A stretch of 64,000 bases of DNA from Opitutaceae bacterium (GCA_016794785.1 JAEUHC010000013.1:517905-581904), one strand, 5' to 3'. Positions 36,026 to 45,161 are shown, numbered from the stretch's first letter. The notes: generated from the sequence alone by a model not told the origin. Made by a program: numbers and translations.

Positions 36026-37054
36026 GTGACGTCCGTGGCTCATCCCGTTGATCAGTTTTTCCGCCCGCTGCGCGACCTGCGCATCTCGGTCACGGACCGC
36101 TGCAATTTCCGCTGCCCGTATTGCATGCCGGCGGAGGTGTTCGGGCCGGGGCACGCCTTCCTGCGCGATCCGCAGCTCATGACGCTAGGGGAGATCACGC
36201 GGATCGTGCGGGCGTTTCGCGCGCTGGGCGTCGAGAAAGTCCGCCTCACCGGCGGCGAACCGCTGCTGCGCGCGGATGTGCCGGACCTGATCCGCGCGCT
36301 GAAGCAGGAACTCGGCATGAAGGATGTGGCGCTGACCACCAACGGCTGGCTGCTGGAAAAACTCGCGCCCGCGCTGCGCGCCGCCGGGCTCGACCGGCTC
36401 AATGTCTCGGTCGATTCGCTGGACGATGCGACGGCGGGCAAGCTCAACGGCCTCGGCTTCAAGGTCGCCCGGGTGCTGCGCGGCATCGACGCGGCGGCGG
36501 CGCTGGGTTTCCCGATCAAGATCAACTGCGTGGTGCAGCGCGGCGTGAACGACGCGGAGCTGCCGGCGCTAAGCGAATATTTCCGCGCGCGGGGGCACAC
36601 GTTGCGGTTCATCGAGTTCATGGACGTGGGTCACACCAACCACTGGGACGCGGGCCGCGTGGTGCCCGCCCGTGAAATCGTGGAGCGCATCGGCGCGATC
36701 TGGCCGCTGGAGCCGGTCGGCCCGGCGTATCGCGGCGAAGTCGCCGCGCGCTACCGCTACCGCGACGGCCGTGGGGAGATCGGGCTGATCAGCTCGGTAA
36801 CGGAGCCGTTTTGCCGCGACTGCCACCGCGCGCGGCTGAGCGCCGACGGCAAGCTCTACACCTGCCTCTTCACGGCGCTGGGCTGGGATGTGCTCGGCGC
36901 GGTGCGTGCGCCGGGATCGACGGATGCGGATGTGGAAAATTTTCTGCGCCGCATCTGGCAAGGCCGCATGGATCGCTACAGCGACGAACGGGCCGAGGTG
37001 CTCGCCGCGGGCGAGACGCGGGCGAAGGTGGAGATGAGCTACATCGGCGGGTGA
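36026..37054 (+). CDS. moaA: GTP 3',8-cyclase (radical SAM)
   Basis: Begins molybdenum-cofactor synthesis by radical rearrangement of GTP. The 342-residue protein has the radical SAM cluster motif 'TDRCNFRCPYCMP' (CxxxCxxC) and 'VRLTGGEPLLRADVP'. The second iron-sulfur site is 'FCRDCHRARLSADGKLYTC' and the C-terminus is Gly-Gly ('SYIGG'), which MoaA needs for activity. The start is GTG at 36026, with a second in-frame GTG nine bases on. It is transcribed away from the moeA series; moaB and mobA are not in the window. Confidence 0.96.
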   Translation: MTSVAHPVDQFFRPLRDLRISVTDRCNFRCPYCMPAEVFGPGHAFLRDPQLMTLGEITRIVRAFRALGVEKVRLTGGEPLLRADVPDLIRALKQELGMKDVALTTNGWLLEKLAPALRAAGLDRLNVSVDSLDDATAGKLNGLGFKVARVLRGIDAAAALGFPIKINCVVQRGVNDAELPALSEYFRARGHTLRFIEFMDVGHTNHWDAGRVVPAREIVERIGAIWPLEPVGPAYRGEVAARYRYRDGRGEIGLISSVTEPFCRDCHRARLSADGKLYTCLFTALGWDVLGAVRAPGSTDADVENFLRRIWQGRMDRYSDERAEVLAAGETRAKVEMSYIGG

Positions 37055-37067
37055 TGCCGCGCCGTCC

Positions 37068-37952
37068 TTATTCGTAACGCGCCGACCGGCCCAGGTAGTT
37101 CAGCATCCAGATTTCCTTCCAGAGGCGGTAGCGGCCCTCGTGCGTGAACTTGCCGAGATCCTCGCGCTTGCCCTGCGGATGGAGGAAGCCGAGTTCGGTG
37201 TTGACCTGATCGAGCTCGCGCTGGACGGCGTTGAAGTCGGCGAGGGGCTCGGTCGTGAACGGCACCGGGGTCACGCCGGCGCGTTGCAGCCGGGCGTGGT
37301 GGCGGGCGATGAGTTTGGGCAGGGCCCGGCACCAAGGCGCACGCTCGACGAACCAGTTTTCCGGGTAGAAGCCGCCGAAGGGGACGTGGAGATTGTCGGT
37401 CAGATAGCGGCTGCCATCAGCGGCGACGCTGGTGATGGCGTGGCACACCGCGAGGGCGCCGTTGCCCTGCGGGATGAAGGTCACCTGCACCCGGACCTCG
37501 GCCTGGGCGTCGTGGTAAACCGAGACGCGCAGGTAAACGCCGCCGCCGATCTCGGCCTTGAGGGCCTGCACCTGGCGGAAGCCTTCGGCGCGCAACCATT
37601 CGCGGTCGCGGAGGAAGCGCGGCTGCACCGGCCATTCCTCGCCGGTGGCGTTCACGGAGTAGCGGGGAAACAGCGGCAGCGAACTCAGGCTGTGGGCGGA
37701 AATCGCGAGCCAGTTGTAGAGCGTCTCAATGAGGAACCAGCCGACGAACAGCACCACCGCAATGACCCAATAGGGCCGGTCGATGAGCTTGAACTCGGTG
37801 CAGACCTGCGCGCCGCCAAAGGCAAACACGAGCCACCGCAGCCACCGGTCGAGAATCGAAAGCAGGGGTGAACCGAGGCGGAGGTTCACCTTCATGAGCA
37901 CGAGCGACACCACGATCGCCGTGATGATGACGTAAGGCAGCGCAGCTTGCAT
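37068..37952 (-). CDS. Membrane-anchored protein of unknown function
   Basis: A 294-residue protein. Two N-terminal membrane helices ('ALPYVIITAIVVSLVLM' and 'YWVIAVVLFVGWFLIETLYN') are followed by a soluble domain of about 190 residues. It contains 'GGGVYLRVSVYHDAQAEVRV' (beta strands) and a Trp/Tyr-rich end 'YRLWKEIWMLNYLG'. I used the ATG at 37952; a GTG 30 bases upstream is in frame. It converges on moaA with a 13-base gap and lies 49 bases downstream of dnaN on the same strand, so it may be co-transcribed with dnaN. No family recognised. Confidence 0.62.
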   Translation of the reverse strand: MQAALPYVIITAIVVSLVLMKVNLRLGSPLLSILDRWLRWLVFAFGGAQVCTEFKLIDRPYWVIAVVLFVGWFLIETLYNWLAISAHSLSSLPLFPRYSVNATGEEWPVQPRFLRDREWLRAEGFRQVQALKAEIGGGVYLRVSVYHDAQAEVRVQVTFIPQGNGALAVCHAITSVAADGSRYLTDNLHVPFGGFYPENWFVERAPWCRALPKLIARHHARLQRAGVTPVPFTTEPLADFNAVQRELDQVNTELGFLHPQGKREDLGKFTHEGRYRLWKEIWMLNYLGRSARYE

Positions 37953-38001
37953 GGCGGGGGAGTCGGCGGCCGAAGTCGCCACGATCGGACCTGGGCGGAG
38001 A

Positions 38002-39126
38002 TCAGCTCAACCGCACGGGCATGATCACGCAGACGAAGCTCTCCAGCGTCTTGAAGACACCGGGGCTGACTTCGTCCTTTAGCTCAAGGAAGACCTCGTC
38101 CTTGGTGAGGGCCTTGAGCGGATCCATGATGAAGGTGGGGTTGAACGCCACTTGCAGGTCGGGTCCGCTGTAGCCGATCGCCATCGACTCGTGGGCCTCG
38201 CCGAAATCCGGGCTCTGCGCCGTGATCTCAAGCAGGTTGGTCGTGAGCTTGATTTTCACGGAGTTCGCCTTTTCCGAACAGACCAGCGCGGCGCGATGCA
38301 CGCACTGGAGGAAGAGTTCGCGCTCCAGCTTGATGCGTTGGTGCGTCTCCTTGGGAATGACCTGGTGGTAGTTCGGGTAGTTGCCCTCGACGACCTTGGA
38401 GTAGAGGTAAACGTGATCGACGAGGCCGCTGGTGTCCTTGTCCGTCGCGATCTGGAAGGCGGCGCGACGGTCGTTGAAGTTGATCTTTACCTTCGCACCC
38501 TTGTCGAGGAGGCGGGTGAGTTCGGCGACGGTCTTGGCCGGGAGGATGATGGAGCCGGCGCTGGCGGCGGGGACTTCCATTTCTTTGGCCATGACAGCGA
38601 GCCGGCGGCCGTCGGTGGCGACGAGGGAGAGTTTGCCGTCCTTGAAGCTGAAATAGACGCCGTTGAGGATGTAGCGCGTCTCGTCGCTTGATTGCGCGTA
38701 GGAGACACTGCGCAGCATCGTGGCCAGCTCCGCCTGCTCCAAGCTGTAGGCTTTCTCATCCCCAAACTCGGCGAGGGGCGGGAACTCCTCCTTGCCGATG
38801 CCCATGATGCGAAACGTCGAGCCGCCGGAGGAAAGTTTGACCGAGTGATTGGGCGCGGCGTCGAAGGAGACATCGACGTTGGGCAGCTCGCGAACGATGC
38901 CGGCGAGCCGCTTGACCGGGAGAGTCACGGAGCCGGTTTCCTTCACCTCGGCCTTGATGCGGCAGCGGATGCCGAGATCGAGATTCGTGGTCGTGAGCGA
39001 GAGATGGTCCTTGTCCGCCTCGATCAGGACGTTGCTCAAGATCGGCATGGTCGCCTTGGAGCCGACCACGTTGAGGACTTGGGCAAGGCCGTTGGCGAAG
39101 TGATCGCGGTTGATTTTGAATTTCAT
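38002..39126 (-). CDS. dnaN: DNA polymerase III beta subunit (sliding clamp)
   Basis: The ring-shaped processivity clamp of the replicative polymerase. The 374-residue length is typical of three clamp domains. It starts '[20 protein letters not shown]', contains '[11 protein letters not shown]' and '[10 protein letters not shown]' (domain II-type strand) and ends with the canonical 'CVIMPVRLS'. I chose ATG 39126 because it matches the family N-terminus; a frame start 45 bases upstream is unlikely. dnaA and recF are not adjacent, so this is not the classical dnaA-dnaN origin region. An A+T-rich upstream stretch holds a good -10 hexamer. Confidence 0.97.
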   Translation of the reverse strand: MKFKINRDHFANGLAQVLNVVGSKATMPILSNVLIEADKDHLSLTTTNLDLGIRCRIKAEVKETGSVTLPVKRLAGIVRELPNVDVSFDAAPNHSVKLSSGGSTFRIMGIGKEEFPPLAEFGDEKAYSLEQAELATMLRSVSYAQSSDETRYILNGVYFSFKDGKLSLVATDGRRLAVMAKEMEVPAASAGSIILPAKTVAELTRLLDKGAKVKINFNDRRAAFQIATDKDTSGLVDHVYLYSKVVEGNYPNYHQVIPKETHQRIKLERELFLQCVHRAALVCSEKANSVKIKLTTNLLEITAQSPDFGEAHESMAIGYSGPDLQVAFNPTFIMDPLKALTKDEVFLELKDEVSPGVFKTLESFVCVIMPVRLS

Positions 39127-39207
39127 GCGGGGGCCGGCTGGGAGCGGACTCGAGGAGTTAACAAACGCCAAAAGAATAGGGGTTCAATAAGGAATTCTAT
39201 CCGTATT

Positions 39208-39234
39208 ATTATAGGGAGCCAAAAAGACCAGCAA
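39208..39234 (-). promoter_or_regulatory. Probable dnaN promoter
   Basis: On the minus strand a perfect TATAAT (39208-39213) is preceded after 15 bases by TTGCTG (39229-39234). The spacing is a little short. It lies 82 bases before the dnaN ATG, in the only clearly A+T-rich stretch nearby. Confidence 0.5.
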
Positions 39235-39294
39235 CGTGGCGGCCCACCTATGGCCCGGAGGCAAAAGTTGATCGTGAAGAACCGCCGGCAAGAT

Positions 39295-39318
39295 GCGAAC
39301 AACCCCGGGGTTGTTCGC
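39295..39318. promoter_or_regulatory. Perfect 24-base palindrome between pssA and dnaN
   Basis: GCGAACAACCCC meets its exact complement GGGGTTGTTCGC with no loop. It lies 37 bases past the pssA stop and about 60 bases upstream of the putative dnaN -35. It has no T-run after it on either strand, so an operator is as likely as a terminator. Confidence 0.6.
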
Positions 39319-39354
39319 AGGCTCCAAGTTGCCGCGATCCAGTGCGCAGGTTTC

Positions 39355-40257
39355 TCACACGCTGTTCGGATCACGATGGCGGGGTTCTTGGTGGGCGCGG
39401 CCGCGGCGCAGGTGACGGAAGAGGCCGTAGAAAATGTAGGCGACGCAGAGGCCGAGGACGGCGATTTCCTTGTAGAAGACGACGAGCACGCAAATCACGA
39501 GGCCGATGACAAATGGCCGCACGCGTGTCTGCGTCTGCAGGTCGACATTCTTGCCGCTCGGATAGCGCACGGTGCTCATCATGAGGAAAGCCACCAGCAG
39601 CATCATGGGCGGCAGCGCGAGTGACCAGGCCTTCAGCGAGCGGTCGTTTTCAGCGAGCTTGAGCAGGAAGAGCACGGTGGCCGCGACGGTCGCCGCCGCG
39701 GCCGGCACGGGCAGGCCCACGAAGTCCTTGCTCGAATCTTTCTTCGGAGCGTGGAGGAGGGGATTGGTGATGACGTTGAACCGCGCCAGCCGCATCGCGG
39801 CGCACAGCAGATAGACAAAGCCGATCAGCCAGCCGATGTTGCGGAACCACTGGTATTCCGGGGCCTGGGTGGGCGAGATGATGAGGTAAATCATCATCAA
39901 GGCCGGGGCCAGGCCGAAGGACACCACATCCGCCAGCGAGTCGAACTCCGCGCCAAACAGCGACTCGCGTCCGCCCATGCGGGCCAGCCGGCCATCCAGC
40001 GCGTCGAAGGCCGCCGACCCAAAGATGAGCCACACGCCATACTTGTAATGCTCGTGCGCGGTGGCGCCGTTGTATTCCCCACTGGCGGCGGTCTCGGCCA
40101 GCCGTGCCTGGATGCACTGCACGATGGCCATGAAACCGCAGAACAGGTTTCCCGCCGTCATCAGGTTCGGCAGGAAATAAATGCGGCTCGCTTGCCTGAC
40201 GCTGTAGGGATCCTCCGGGTCAGGCGGGAATGGCGGGCGGGAGCGGCGCGGCGTCAT
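39355..40257 (-). CDS. pssA: CDP-diacylglycerol--serine O-phosphatidyltransferase
   Basis: Makes phosphatidylserine, the precursor of phosphatidylethanolamine, at the inner membrane. The 300-residue protein has the CDP-alcohol phosphotransferase motif DGxxAR-x8-GxxxDxxxD, seen as 'DALDGRLARMGGRESLFGAE' running on to 'FDSLADVVSFG'. Several membrane helices follow, with 'SRIYFLPNLMTAGNLFCGF' near the start. Its ATG overlaps the stop of the upstream RelE-like gene (ATGA), so translation is coupled. The C-terminal 'RRGRAHQEPRHRDPNSV' is a basic tail. Confidence 0.93.
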   Translation of the reverse strand: MTPRRSRPPFPPDPEDPYSVRQASRIYFLPNLMTAGNLFCGFMAIVQCIQARLAETAASGEYNGATAHEHYKYGVWLIFGSAAFDALDGRLARMGGRESLFGAEFDSLADVVSFGLAPALMMIYLIISPTQAPEYQWFRNIGWLIGFVYLLCAAMRLARFNVITNPLLHAPKKDSSKDFVGLPVPAAAATVAATVLFLLKLAENDRSLKAWSLALPPMMLLVAFLMMSTVRYPSGKNVDLQTQTRVRPFVIGLVICVLVVFYKEIAVLGLCVAYIFYGLFRHLRRGRAHQEPRHRDPNSV

Positions 40258-40604
40258 TTGGTGAGGCTCTCGAGGTATTTCCAGAATTTGGAGTGCTGCT
40301 CCACCAACTGCTGCTCCGAGACGGGGAGTTTGTTGCGCAACAGGAAATCCTCGAGCGAGTTCTTGTGCAGGATGTAATCGACGTGGAGCGACTCGCCCTG
40401 GGCTTCGAAGTAGAAACGAAAATCCCCGGCCCGCAACCGGTAGAGCAGCTTCTGCCCGCGGCGAAACTGCCCGAGCGGCTCGCGCGGATGCGCCAGGTCG
40501 TCCGGCCGCAGCGCCGTGATGGGCGAGATGACGTCGAGCTGCGTGAGCTTGTCGAGCCGGTTGAGCTCGTGCATCGCCTGGGAGGAAAACGTCACCTGAT
40601 ACAT
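40254..40604 (-). CDS. RelE/ParE-fold protein coupled to pssA
   Basis: A 116-residue protein. Its first 80 residues ('VTFSSQAMHELNRLDKLTQL', 'LYRLRAGDFRFYFEAQ') show the RelE/ParE toxin fold, with the 'hhYRhRxGxhRhhh' core. A helical extension of about 35 residues follows ('FLLRNKLPVSEQQLVEQHSK'). No antitoxin gene lies beside it; it is followed directly by pssA with a four-base overlap. It may be an orphan toxin-like protein reused as a regulator or RNA-binding protein. Function unknown. Confidence 0.78.
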   Translation of the reverse strand: MYQVTFSSQAMHELNRLDKLTQLDVISPITALRPDDLAHPREPLGQFRRGQKLLYRLRAGDFRFYFEAQGESLHVDYILHKNSLEDFLLRNKLPVSEQQLVEQHSKFWKYLESLTK

Positions 40605-40694
40605 GCGGGCCTCCTATCCGGCGCGTAACTGCCCCCGCGCCGGCGCGTCATCGCCGCCGAGCAAGCGCGCCCACAAATTTCATTCGTCCATCCC

Positions 40695-41351
40695 ATGAAA
40701 AGCCCCGGTCTAGCCCCCCTCCTTCTCGCCGCAACGCTATTCATCGCCCCCACTTCGACGCCGGCGGCCGACACCCCGCGGTTCCCCGAGGCCTTCCGCG
40801 CCCGGATGATGGAGATGTTTGATGCCAACGGCGACGGCCGCCTCGACGAGGCCGAGCGCGCCCGGGCCGAGAAGTTCGCCGCCGAGCGCGGACTCAGCCG
40901 CGATCCCGCCCAGATGCGCGGCGAAATCCTCCGGCGCTTCGACAAAAACGGCAACGGCCGCATCGACGAGGATGAGCGCCCCGCCGTGATGGAGTTTCTC
41001 CGCCAGCGCGGCCCGATGGCGGCCGCGCCCGCTGCCTCTGCCGAGCCCGTGGCCCCGGCGATTGAGATCGAGCAGCCCGCGCCCGGCCGCCTGGCCCTTG
41101 AGCGCCTGATCCGCGCGGCGGTCGCCGCCGATGCCGAGCAGCTCAAACGCTTCGATGCCGACGGTGATGGCCGGTTGAGCGATGAGGAATGGTCCATGGC
41201 GCGCCTGGAGATCCAGCAGACCTTCAACGACGGCGTGATCCTCCGTGCGACCGTGGCTGATGAGGAAAAGAAACTGTCGGCCGTCGCCGCCGAAGTCGCC
41301 CGCCGCCGGGAAGCCGGCGTGTCAGCCCCCCGGCCTCCCGGGAAACAGTAG
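40695..41351 (+). CDS. Exported EF-hand calcium-binding protein
   Basis: A 218-residue secreted protein (signal 'LAPLLLAATLFIAPTSTPAA') with three EF-hand loops: 'DANGDGRLDEAE', 'DKNGNGRIDEDE' and 'DADGDGRLSDEE'. Each has the 1,3,5,12 acidic pattern for calcium. The rest is Ala/Arg-rich helix. Calcium binding is supported directly; a role as a sensor or scaffold is unknown. It is divergent from the RelE-like gene and lies 48 bases before the threonine dehydratase gene. Confidence 0.88.
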   Translation: MKSPGLAPLLLAATLFIAPTSTPAADTPRFPEAFRARMMEMFDANGDGRLDEAERARAEKFAAERGLSRDPAQMRGEILRRFDKNGNGRIDEDERPAVMEFLRQRGPMAAAPAASAEPVAPAIEIEQPAPGRLALERLIRAAVAADAEQLKRFDADGDGRLSDEEWSMARLEIQQTFNDGVILRATVADEEKKLSAVAAEVARRREAGVSAPRPPGKQ

Positions 41352-41399
41352 GACACGTTTTTGTTTCGCCGCCTCGCGCCGCCCCGCTAGGCCGGGGTC

Positions 41400-42614
41400 A
41401 TGCCTGTTACCCTCCCCGACATCCGGGCGGCCGCGCGCCGGATCGCCGGCGGCATCTACGAATCGCCCTGCCCCGACTCGATCCCGCTCAGCGAGATCAC
41501 CGGCTGCCGGATCGTCTGCAAACTCGACAACCTCCAGCGCACCGGATCGTTCAAGGAGCGCGGCGCGCGCAATGCCCTGCTCCGGCTCCCGCCCGCGCAA
41601 CGGAAGCGCGGCGTGATCGCCGCCAGTGCCGGCAACCACGCGCTCGGCCTCGCCTATCACGGCCAGTTGCTCGGCATCCCCGTCACCGTGGTGATGCCCG
41701 ACTACGCGCCGCTGATCAAAATCACCACCTGCCGCCGGTTGGGCGCGCGCGTCGTCGTGCGCGGGGATGATTTCACCGCGGCGCGAGCCGAGGCCGATGC
41801 GCTCGTGGCGAGCGAGGGCCTCGCCTACATCCACGGGTTTGATGCGCCCGACATCATCGCCGGCCAGGGCACCGTCGCGCTGGAGATGATGAAACAAGTC
41901 CCCGATCTCGATGCCATTCTCTGCCCGATCGGCGGCGGCGGCCTCATTGCCGGCGTGGCCGTGGCGGTGAAGGCGCTCAAGCCGAAGATCAAGGTCATCG
42001 GCGTCGAGAGCACGCACACGGGAAACTTTGCCGCGGCGCTGCGCGCCGGGAAACCCGTCACCGTGAAACGCCGGGCCACGCTGGCCGACGGCCTCGCGCC
42101 GCTCACCGTGGGCGCCAACTCGTTTGCCCTCGCGCGCGACCGCGTGGACGAGGTCGTGAGCGTGGGCGAGGAGTGGATCGCGCTCGCGATTCTGCGGCTG
42201 CTGGAGCTGGAGAAGACCGTTGTCGAAGGCTCCGCCGCCGTGCCGCTGGCGGCCCTGATGGCGGGCAAGGTCCCTGCGCTGCGCGGCCGGCGCGTCGGCC
42301 TCATCCTCAGCGGCGGCAACATCGATCCCTCGGTGCTCAGCCGTGTGATCCAAAAGGGCCTTGTGCACGACGGCCGGCTCACGCGCTTCACCGCGACCGT
42401 GACCGATCGGCCAGGCGGGCTTGCCGCGCTCGCGCGCGTGATCGCCGATGGCGGCGCGAGCATTCAGGACATCGTGCACGAACGCACCTTCAGCGGGTCG
42501 GATGTGTTTGCGGTCCAGGCCGTCTGCACCGTCGAGACGCGCGACCACGCGCATGTGCGCGCCCTGCACCGTGCGCTCAAGCGCGCCGGGTTCCCGCTGC
42601 GCGTGCGGCTCTAG
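41400..42614 (+). CDS. ilvA: Threonine ammonia-lyase (threonine dehydratase) with ACT domain
   Basis: A PLP enzyme that converts threonine to 2-oxobutanoate and ammonia, the first step of isoleucine synthesis. The 404-residue protein has 'RTGSFKERGARNAL' with the PLP lysine K52, 'AASAGNHALGLAYHG', the phosphate-binding 'PIGGGGLIAGVAVAVK' and 'LSGGNIDPSVLSRVI'. Residues about 330-404 form an ACT domain ('ATVTDRPGGLAALARVIADG'), suggesting allosteric amino-acid control. Without other ilv genes nearby it could be biosynthetic or catabolic. Confidence 0.92.
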   Translation: MPVTLPDIRAAARRIAGGIYESPCPDSIPLSEITGCRIVCKLDNLQRTGSFKERGARNALLRLPPAQRKRGVIAASAGNHALGLAYHGQLLGIPVTVVMPDYAPLIKITTCRRLGARVVVRGDDFTAARAEADALVASEGLAYIHGFDAPDIIAGQGTVALEMMKQVPDLDAILCPIGGGGLIAGVAVAVKALKPKIKVIGVESTHTGNFAAALRAGKPVTVKRRATLADGLAPLTVGANSFALARDRVDEVVSVGEEWIALAILRLLELEKTVVEGSAAVPLAALMAGKVPALRGRRVGLILSGGNIDPSVLSRVIQKGLVHDGRLTRFTATVTDRPGGLAALARVIADGGASIQDIVHERTFSGSDVFAVQAVCTVETRDHAHVRALHRALKRAGFPLRVRL

Positions 42615-42626
42615 CCGCCGCGGCGA

Positions 42627-42872
42627 TCACTGCGGCGGCTTGGCTTCGCCCGGCTCGTCGTCCGCCGCGTCGTCGCCATCTTCCTCGGCGAAGGCGCTCT
42701 GCGCGTCGGCGAGGATCCGGGCGGCGGCCTCGGCATGTTCGTCGTCCACCTGCACGCGGATGACGCCGCCGAAGGAATCGTTGAGGACGAAGGCCGCGAT
42801 GCCGTTTTCCTCGAGGATCGAGCGCAGCAACTCGGCCTCGGCGAGATTGGAGCTGGTCGTGGCGGTGATCAT
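42627..42872 (-). CDS. DUF2007-type small protein
   Basis: An 81-residue protein with the DUF2007 pattern 'NLAEAELLRSILEENGIAAF' and 'GVIRVQVDDEHAEAAARILA', a ferredoxin-like fold often called a putative signal-transducing protein. It has an acidic C-terminal tail. It converges on ilvA with a 12-base gap. ATG 42872 is the clear start; the upstream frame is unrelated sequence. Function unknown. Confidence 0.8.
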   Translation of the reverse strand: MITATTSSNLAEAELLRSILEENGIAAFVLNDSFGGVIRVQVDDEHAEAAARILADAQSAFAEEDGDDAADDEPGEAKPPQ

Positions 42873-42984
42873 GGTGCGGCCAGTCTGGCGGCATCGGCGC
42901 GTTTGGCGAGGCTGGCGGAATGATTCTTTGCGCGTCGCCCCGGGCTTGGATCGCGGGAGGATTTCCTTTCCACTCCCGCACCCC

Positions 42985-44085
42985 ATGAAAATCCCCGCGC
43001 TGCTTTCGCTATTCTGCGCCGCCTCGCTCGCCGGGGCGCAGCCGGCGGTGAAAAATGTCCTGCTCGTCACCATTGATGGCCTGCGCTGGCAGGAGCTGTT
43101 CACCGGTGCGGAGGATGCGCTGATCAACAAGGAGCACGGTGGGGTCCCCGAGGGTGCGCAGGCGGGGCTGCGCGCGGAGTTCGGCGGCGCGACCGCGGAG
43201 GCGCGGCGGGAAAAGCTGATGCCGTTCCTCTGGGGCACCCTCGCGCGACAGGGCCAGCTCTTCGGCAACCGCGCGCTCAACAGTCCCGTGGCCGTGAGCA
43301 ACGCCGAGCGCGTCTCCTACCCCGGCTACAACGAAATCCTCACCGGTCGCGTGGATCCGCTCATAACCAACAACACCCCGCGGCCCAACCCCAACGTGAC
43401 CGTGCTCGAGTGGCTGCACGGCCGGCCGGGCTTCGCGGGGCGCGTCGCGGCCTCGGCGGCGTGGAACGTCTTCGTCCCGATCATCAATGTCGGCCGCAGC
43501 CGGCTGCCCGTGTTTGTCACGCTCCAGCGGAGCGCGCCCGGCGCCGTGTCGCCGCGCATCGCCGAGATCGAACGCTGGATGCAGGACATCCCGCCCATCT
43601 CGGCGAGCGAGAGCTTCGACGCCTTCGCCTACGAGGCCGCGCTCGATCTGATCGCCACGCACCGGCCGCGGGTCTTCCTGCTCGCGCTCGGCGAGCCTGA
43701 CGAATGGGCCCACGCCGGGCGCTACGATCGCTACCTCGATTCGATCCGCCGCTGCGACCGTTTCATCCGCCAGCTCTGGGAAATCCTCCAGGCCCAGCCC
43801 GAGTATCGCGGCACGACGGCGCTCGTGATTTCACCGGACCACGGGCGCGGCGTGCTCGGCGCCGATTGGACGAGCCACGGCCGGAAAATTCCGCGGTCCG
43901 AGGAAACCTGGCTGGTTGCGATGGGCCCCGGCATCGCGGCGCGCGGCGAACGCCGCGACACCGCACCCCTCCACCAGGCGCAGATCGCTGCGACCGTCTC
44001 GGCGCTCCTCGGCGAGGATTTCCGCGCGGCGTTTCCGGACGCCGCGCCGCCCGTCTCGGACCTTGTCGGCCCCGCAGGCCGCTAG
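42985..44085 (+). CDS. Exported alkaline-phosphatase-superfamily protein
   Basis: A 366-residue protein with a signal peptide ('LLSLFCAASLAGA'). The fold is that of nucleotide pyrophosphatases, phosphodiesterases and sulfatases: 'VLLVTIDGLRWQELFTG' (first metal Asp), 'RVSYPGYNEILTGR' (nucleophile region), 'ALGEPDEWAHAGRYDRYLDS' (Asp and His metal ligands) and 'LVISPDHGRG' (Asp-His pair). A late His in 'TAPLHQAQIAAT' may complete the site. The substrate is unknown. It lies 23 bases before iolG on the same strand, so co-transcription is possible. Confidence 0.85.
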   Translation: MKIPALLSLFCAASLAGAQPAVKNVLLVTIDGLRWQELFTGAEDALINKEHGGVPEGAQAGLRAEFGGATAEARREKLMPFLWGTLARQGQLFGNRALNSPVAVSNAERVSYPGYNEILTGRVDPLITNNTPRPNPNVTVLEWLHGRPGFAGRVAASAAWNVFVPIINVGRSRLPVFVTLQRSAPGAVSPRIAEIERWMQDIPPISASESFDAFAYEAALDLIATHRPRVFLLALGEPDEWAHAGRYDRYLDSIRRCDRFIRQLWEILQAQPEYRGTTALVISPDHGRGVLGADWTSHGRKIPRSEETWLVAMGPGIAARGERRDTAPLHQAQIAATVSALLGEDFRAAFPDAAPPVSDLVGPAGR

Positions 44086-44108
44086 GTTTTGGATCACACT
44101 CAATTTTT

Positions 44109-45101
44109 ATGCTCACCTTCGCCCAATTCGGTGCCGGCCGCATCGGCCAGATCCATGCGGCCAACCTCGCGTCCACCGGCGCGACCGCCCTGCGCTACGT
44201 CGTCGACGTCAACGCCGCCGCCGCGGCCCAGCTCGCCGCGAAGCACGGCGCGAAGGTCGCCGACGCCAAGAGCGCGCTCGCCGATCCCGTGGTCGATGCC
44301 GTCATCATCGCGTCGTCCACCGACACGCACGCCGATCTCGCCATCGCCGCGGCCAAGGCCGGCAAGGCCATCTTCTGCGAGAAGCCCATCGACCTCTCGC
44401 TCAAGCGCGTGGACCAGTGCCTCGCCGCCGTGAAGAAGGCGCGCGTCCCGATGTTCGTCGGCTTCAACCGCCGCTTCGATCCCAGCTTCGCCGCGCTGCA
44501 TGCGCGCATCGCGGCGGGCCAGATCGGCGCCGTCGAGCAGGTCATCATCTCCAGCCGCGATCCCGGCCTGCCGCCGATTTCCTACCTCAAGGTCTCCGGC
44601 GGCCAGTTCCGCGACATGACGATCCACGATTTCGACATGGCGCGCTGGCTCCTCGGCGAGGAGCCCGTCGAAGTCTTCGCCTACGGCAGCTGCCTCGTCG
44701 ATCCCGCCGTCGGCAAAATCGGCGACACGGATTCCGCGATGATCGTGATGAAGACGGCCTCCGGAAAACTCGCGCACATCAACAACAGCCGCCGCGCGAG
44801 CTACGGCTACGACCAGCGCCTCGAAGTCCACGGCGCCAAGGGCCGCCTGATGGCCGGCAACCGCACGGCGACCACGGTGGAACTCGCGACCGACACGAGC
44901 GTGAGCGCCGACAAACCGCTGTTCTTTTTCCTCGAGCGTTACGCCGACGCCTATCGCGCCGAGCTGGCCGCGTTCGTGGACTGCGTGGTGAACAAAAAGC
45001 CACTCCCCGTCACCGCCCACGACGGCCGCATGGCCATCGTCCTCGCCGAAGCCGCCGTGAAATCGCTGAAGACGGGGCGGGCGGTGCGAATCATGGCATG
45101 A
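44109..45101 (+). CDS. iolG: Inositol 2-dehydrogenase-like oxidoreductase
   Basis: A 330-residue GFO/IDH/MocA-family NAD-dependent enzyme. The Rossmann start is 'FAQFGAGRIGQIHAANL', the catalytic lysine is in 'FCEKPIDLSL' (K92), and 'RDMTIHDFDMARWLLG' (D169, H173) is the active-site signature of myo-inositol dehydrogenases. It oxidises inositol to scyllo-inosose if it is true IolG; other sugars are possible since no other iol genes lie near. The ATG at 44109 is well placed. The accessory island begins just after its stop. Confidence 0.88.
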   Translation: MLTFAQFGAGRIGQIHAANLASTGATALRYVVDVNAAAAAQLAAKHGAKVADAKSALADPVVDAVIIASSTDTHADLAIAAAKAGKAIFCEKPIDLSLKRVDQCLAAVKKARVPMFVGFNRRFDPSFAALHARIAAGQIGAVEQVIISSRDPGLPPISYLKVSGGQFRDMTIHDFDMARWLLGEEPVEVFAYGSCLVDPAVGKIGDTDSAMIVMKTASGKLAHINNSRRASYGYDQRLEVHGAKGRLMAGNRTATTVELATDTSVSADKPLFFFLERYADAYRAELAAFVDCVVNKKPLPVTAHDGRMAIVLAEAAVKSLKTGRAVRIMA

Positions 45102-45120
45102 AGAGAGAAAATGAGCGCTT

Positions 45121-45161
45121 CCGGTGGACCTTTTGAGCGGTTGGTCATTCAGGCGTTAGGC
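45121..45161 (-). other. attC-like half site at the end of the cassette gene
   Basis: On the minus strand GCCTAACGCCTGAATGACC starts with RYYYAAC and closely resembles the first arm of integron attC sites (GCCTAACGCTTGAGTT...). The TAA stop of the gene lies inside GCCTAAC. The matching far end (GTTRRRY) of a full attC is not visible before iolG, so the site looks truncated. Confidence 0.5.

Noticed and set aside
39127..39354. Possible replication origin near dnaN
   Set aside because: No TTATNCACA DnaA boxes seen in the A+T-rich stretch, and dnaA is absent.
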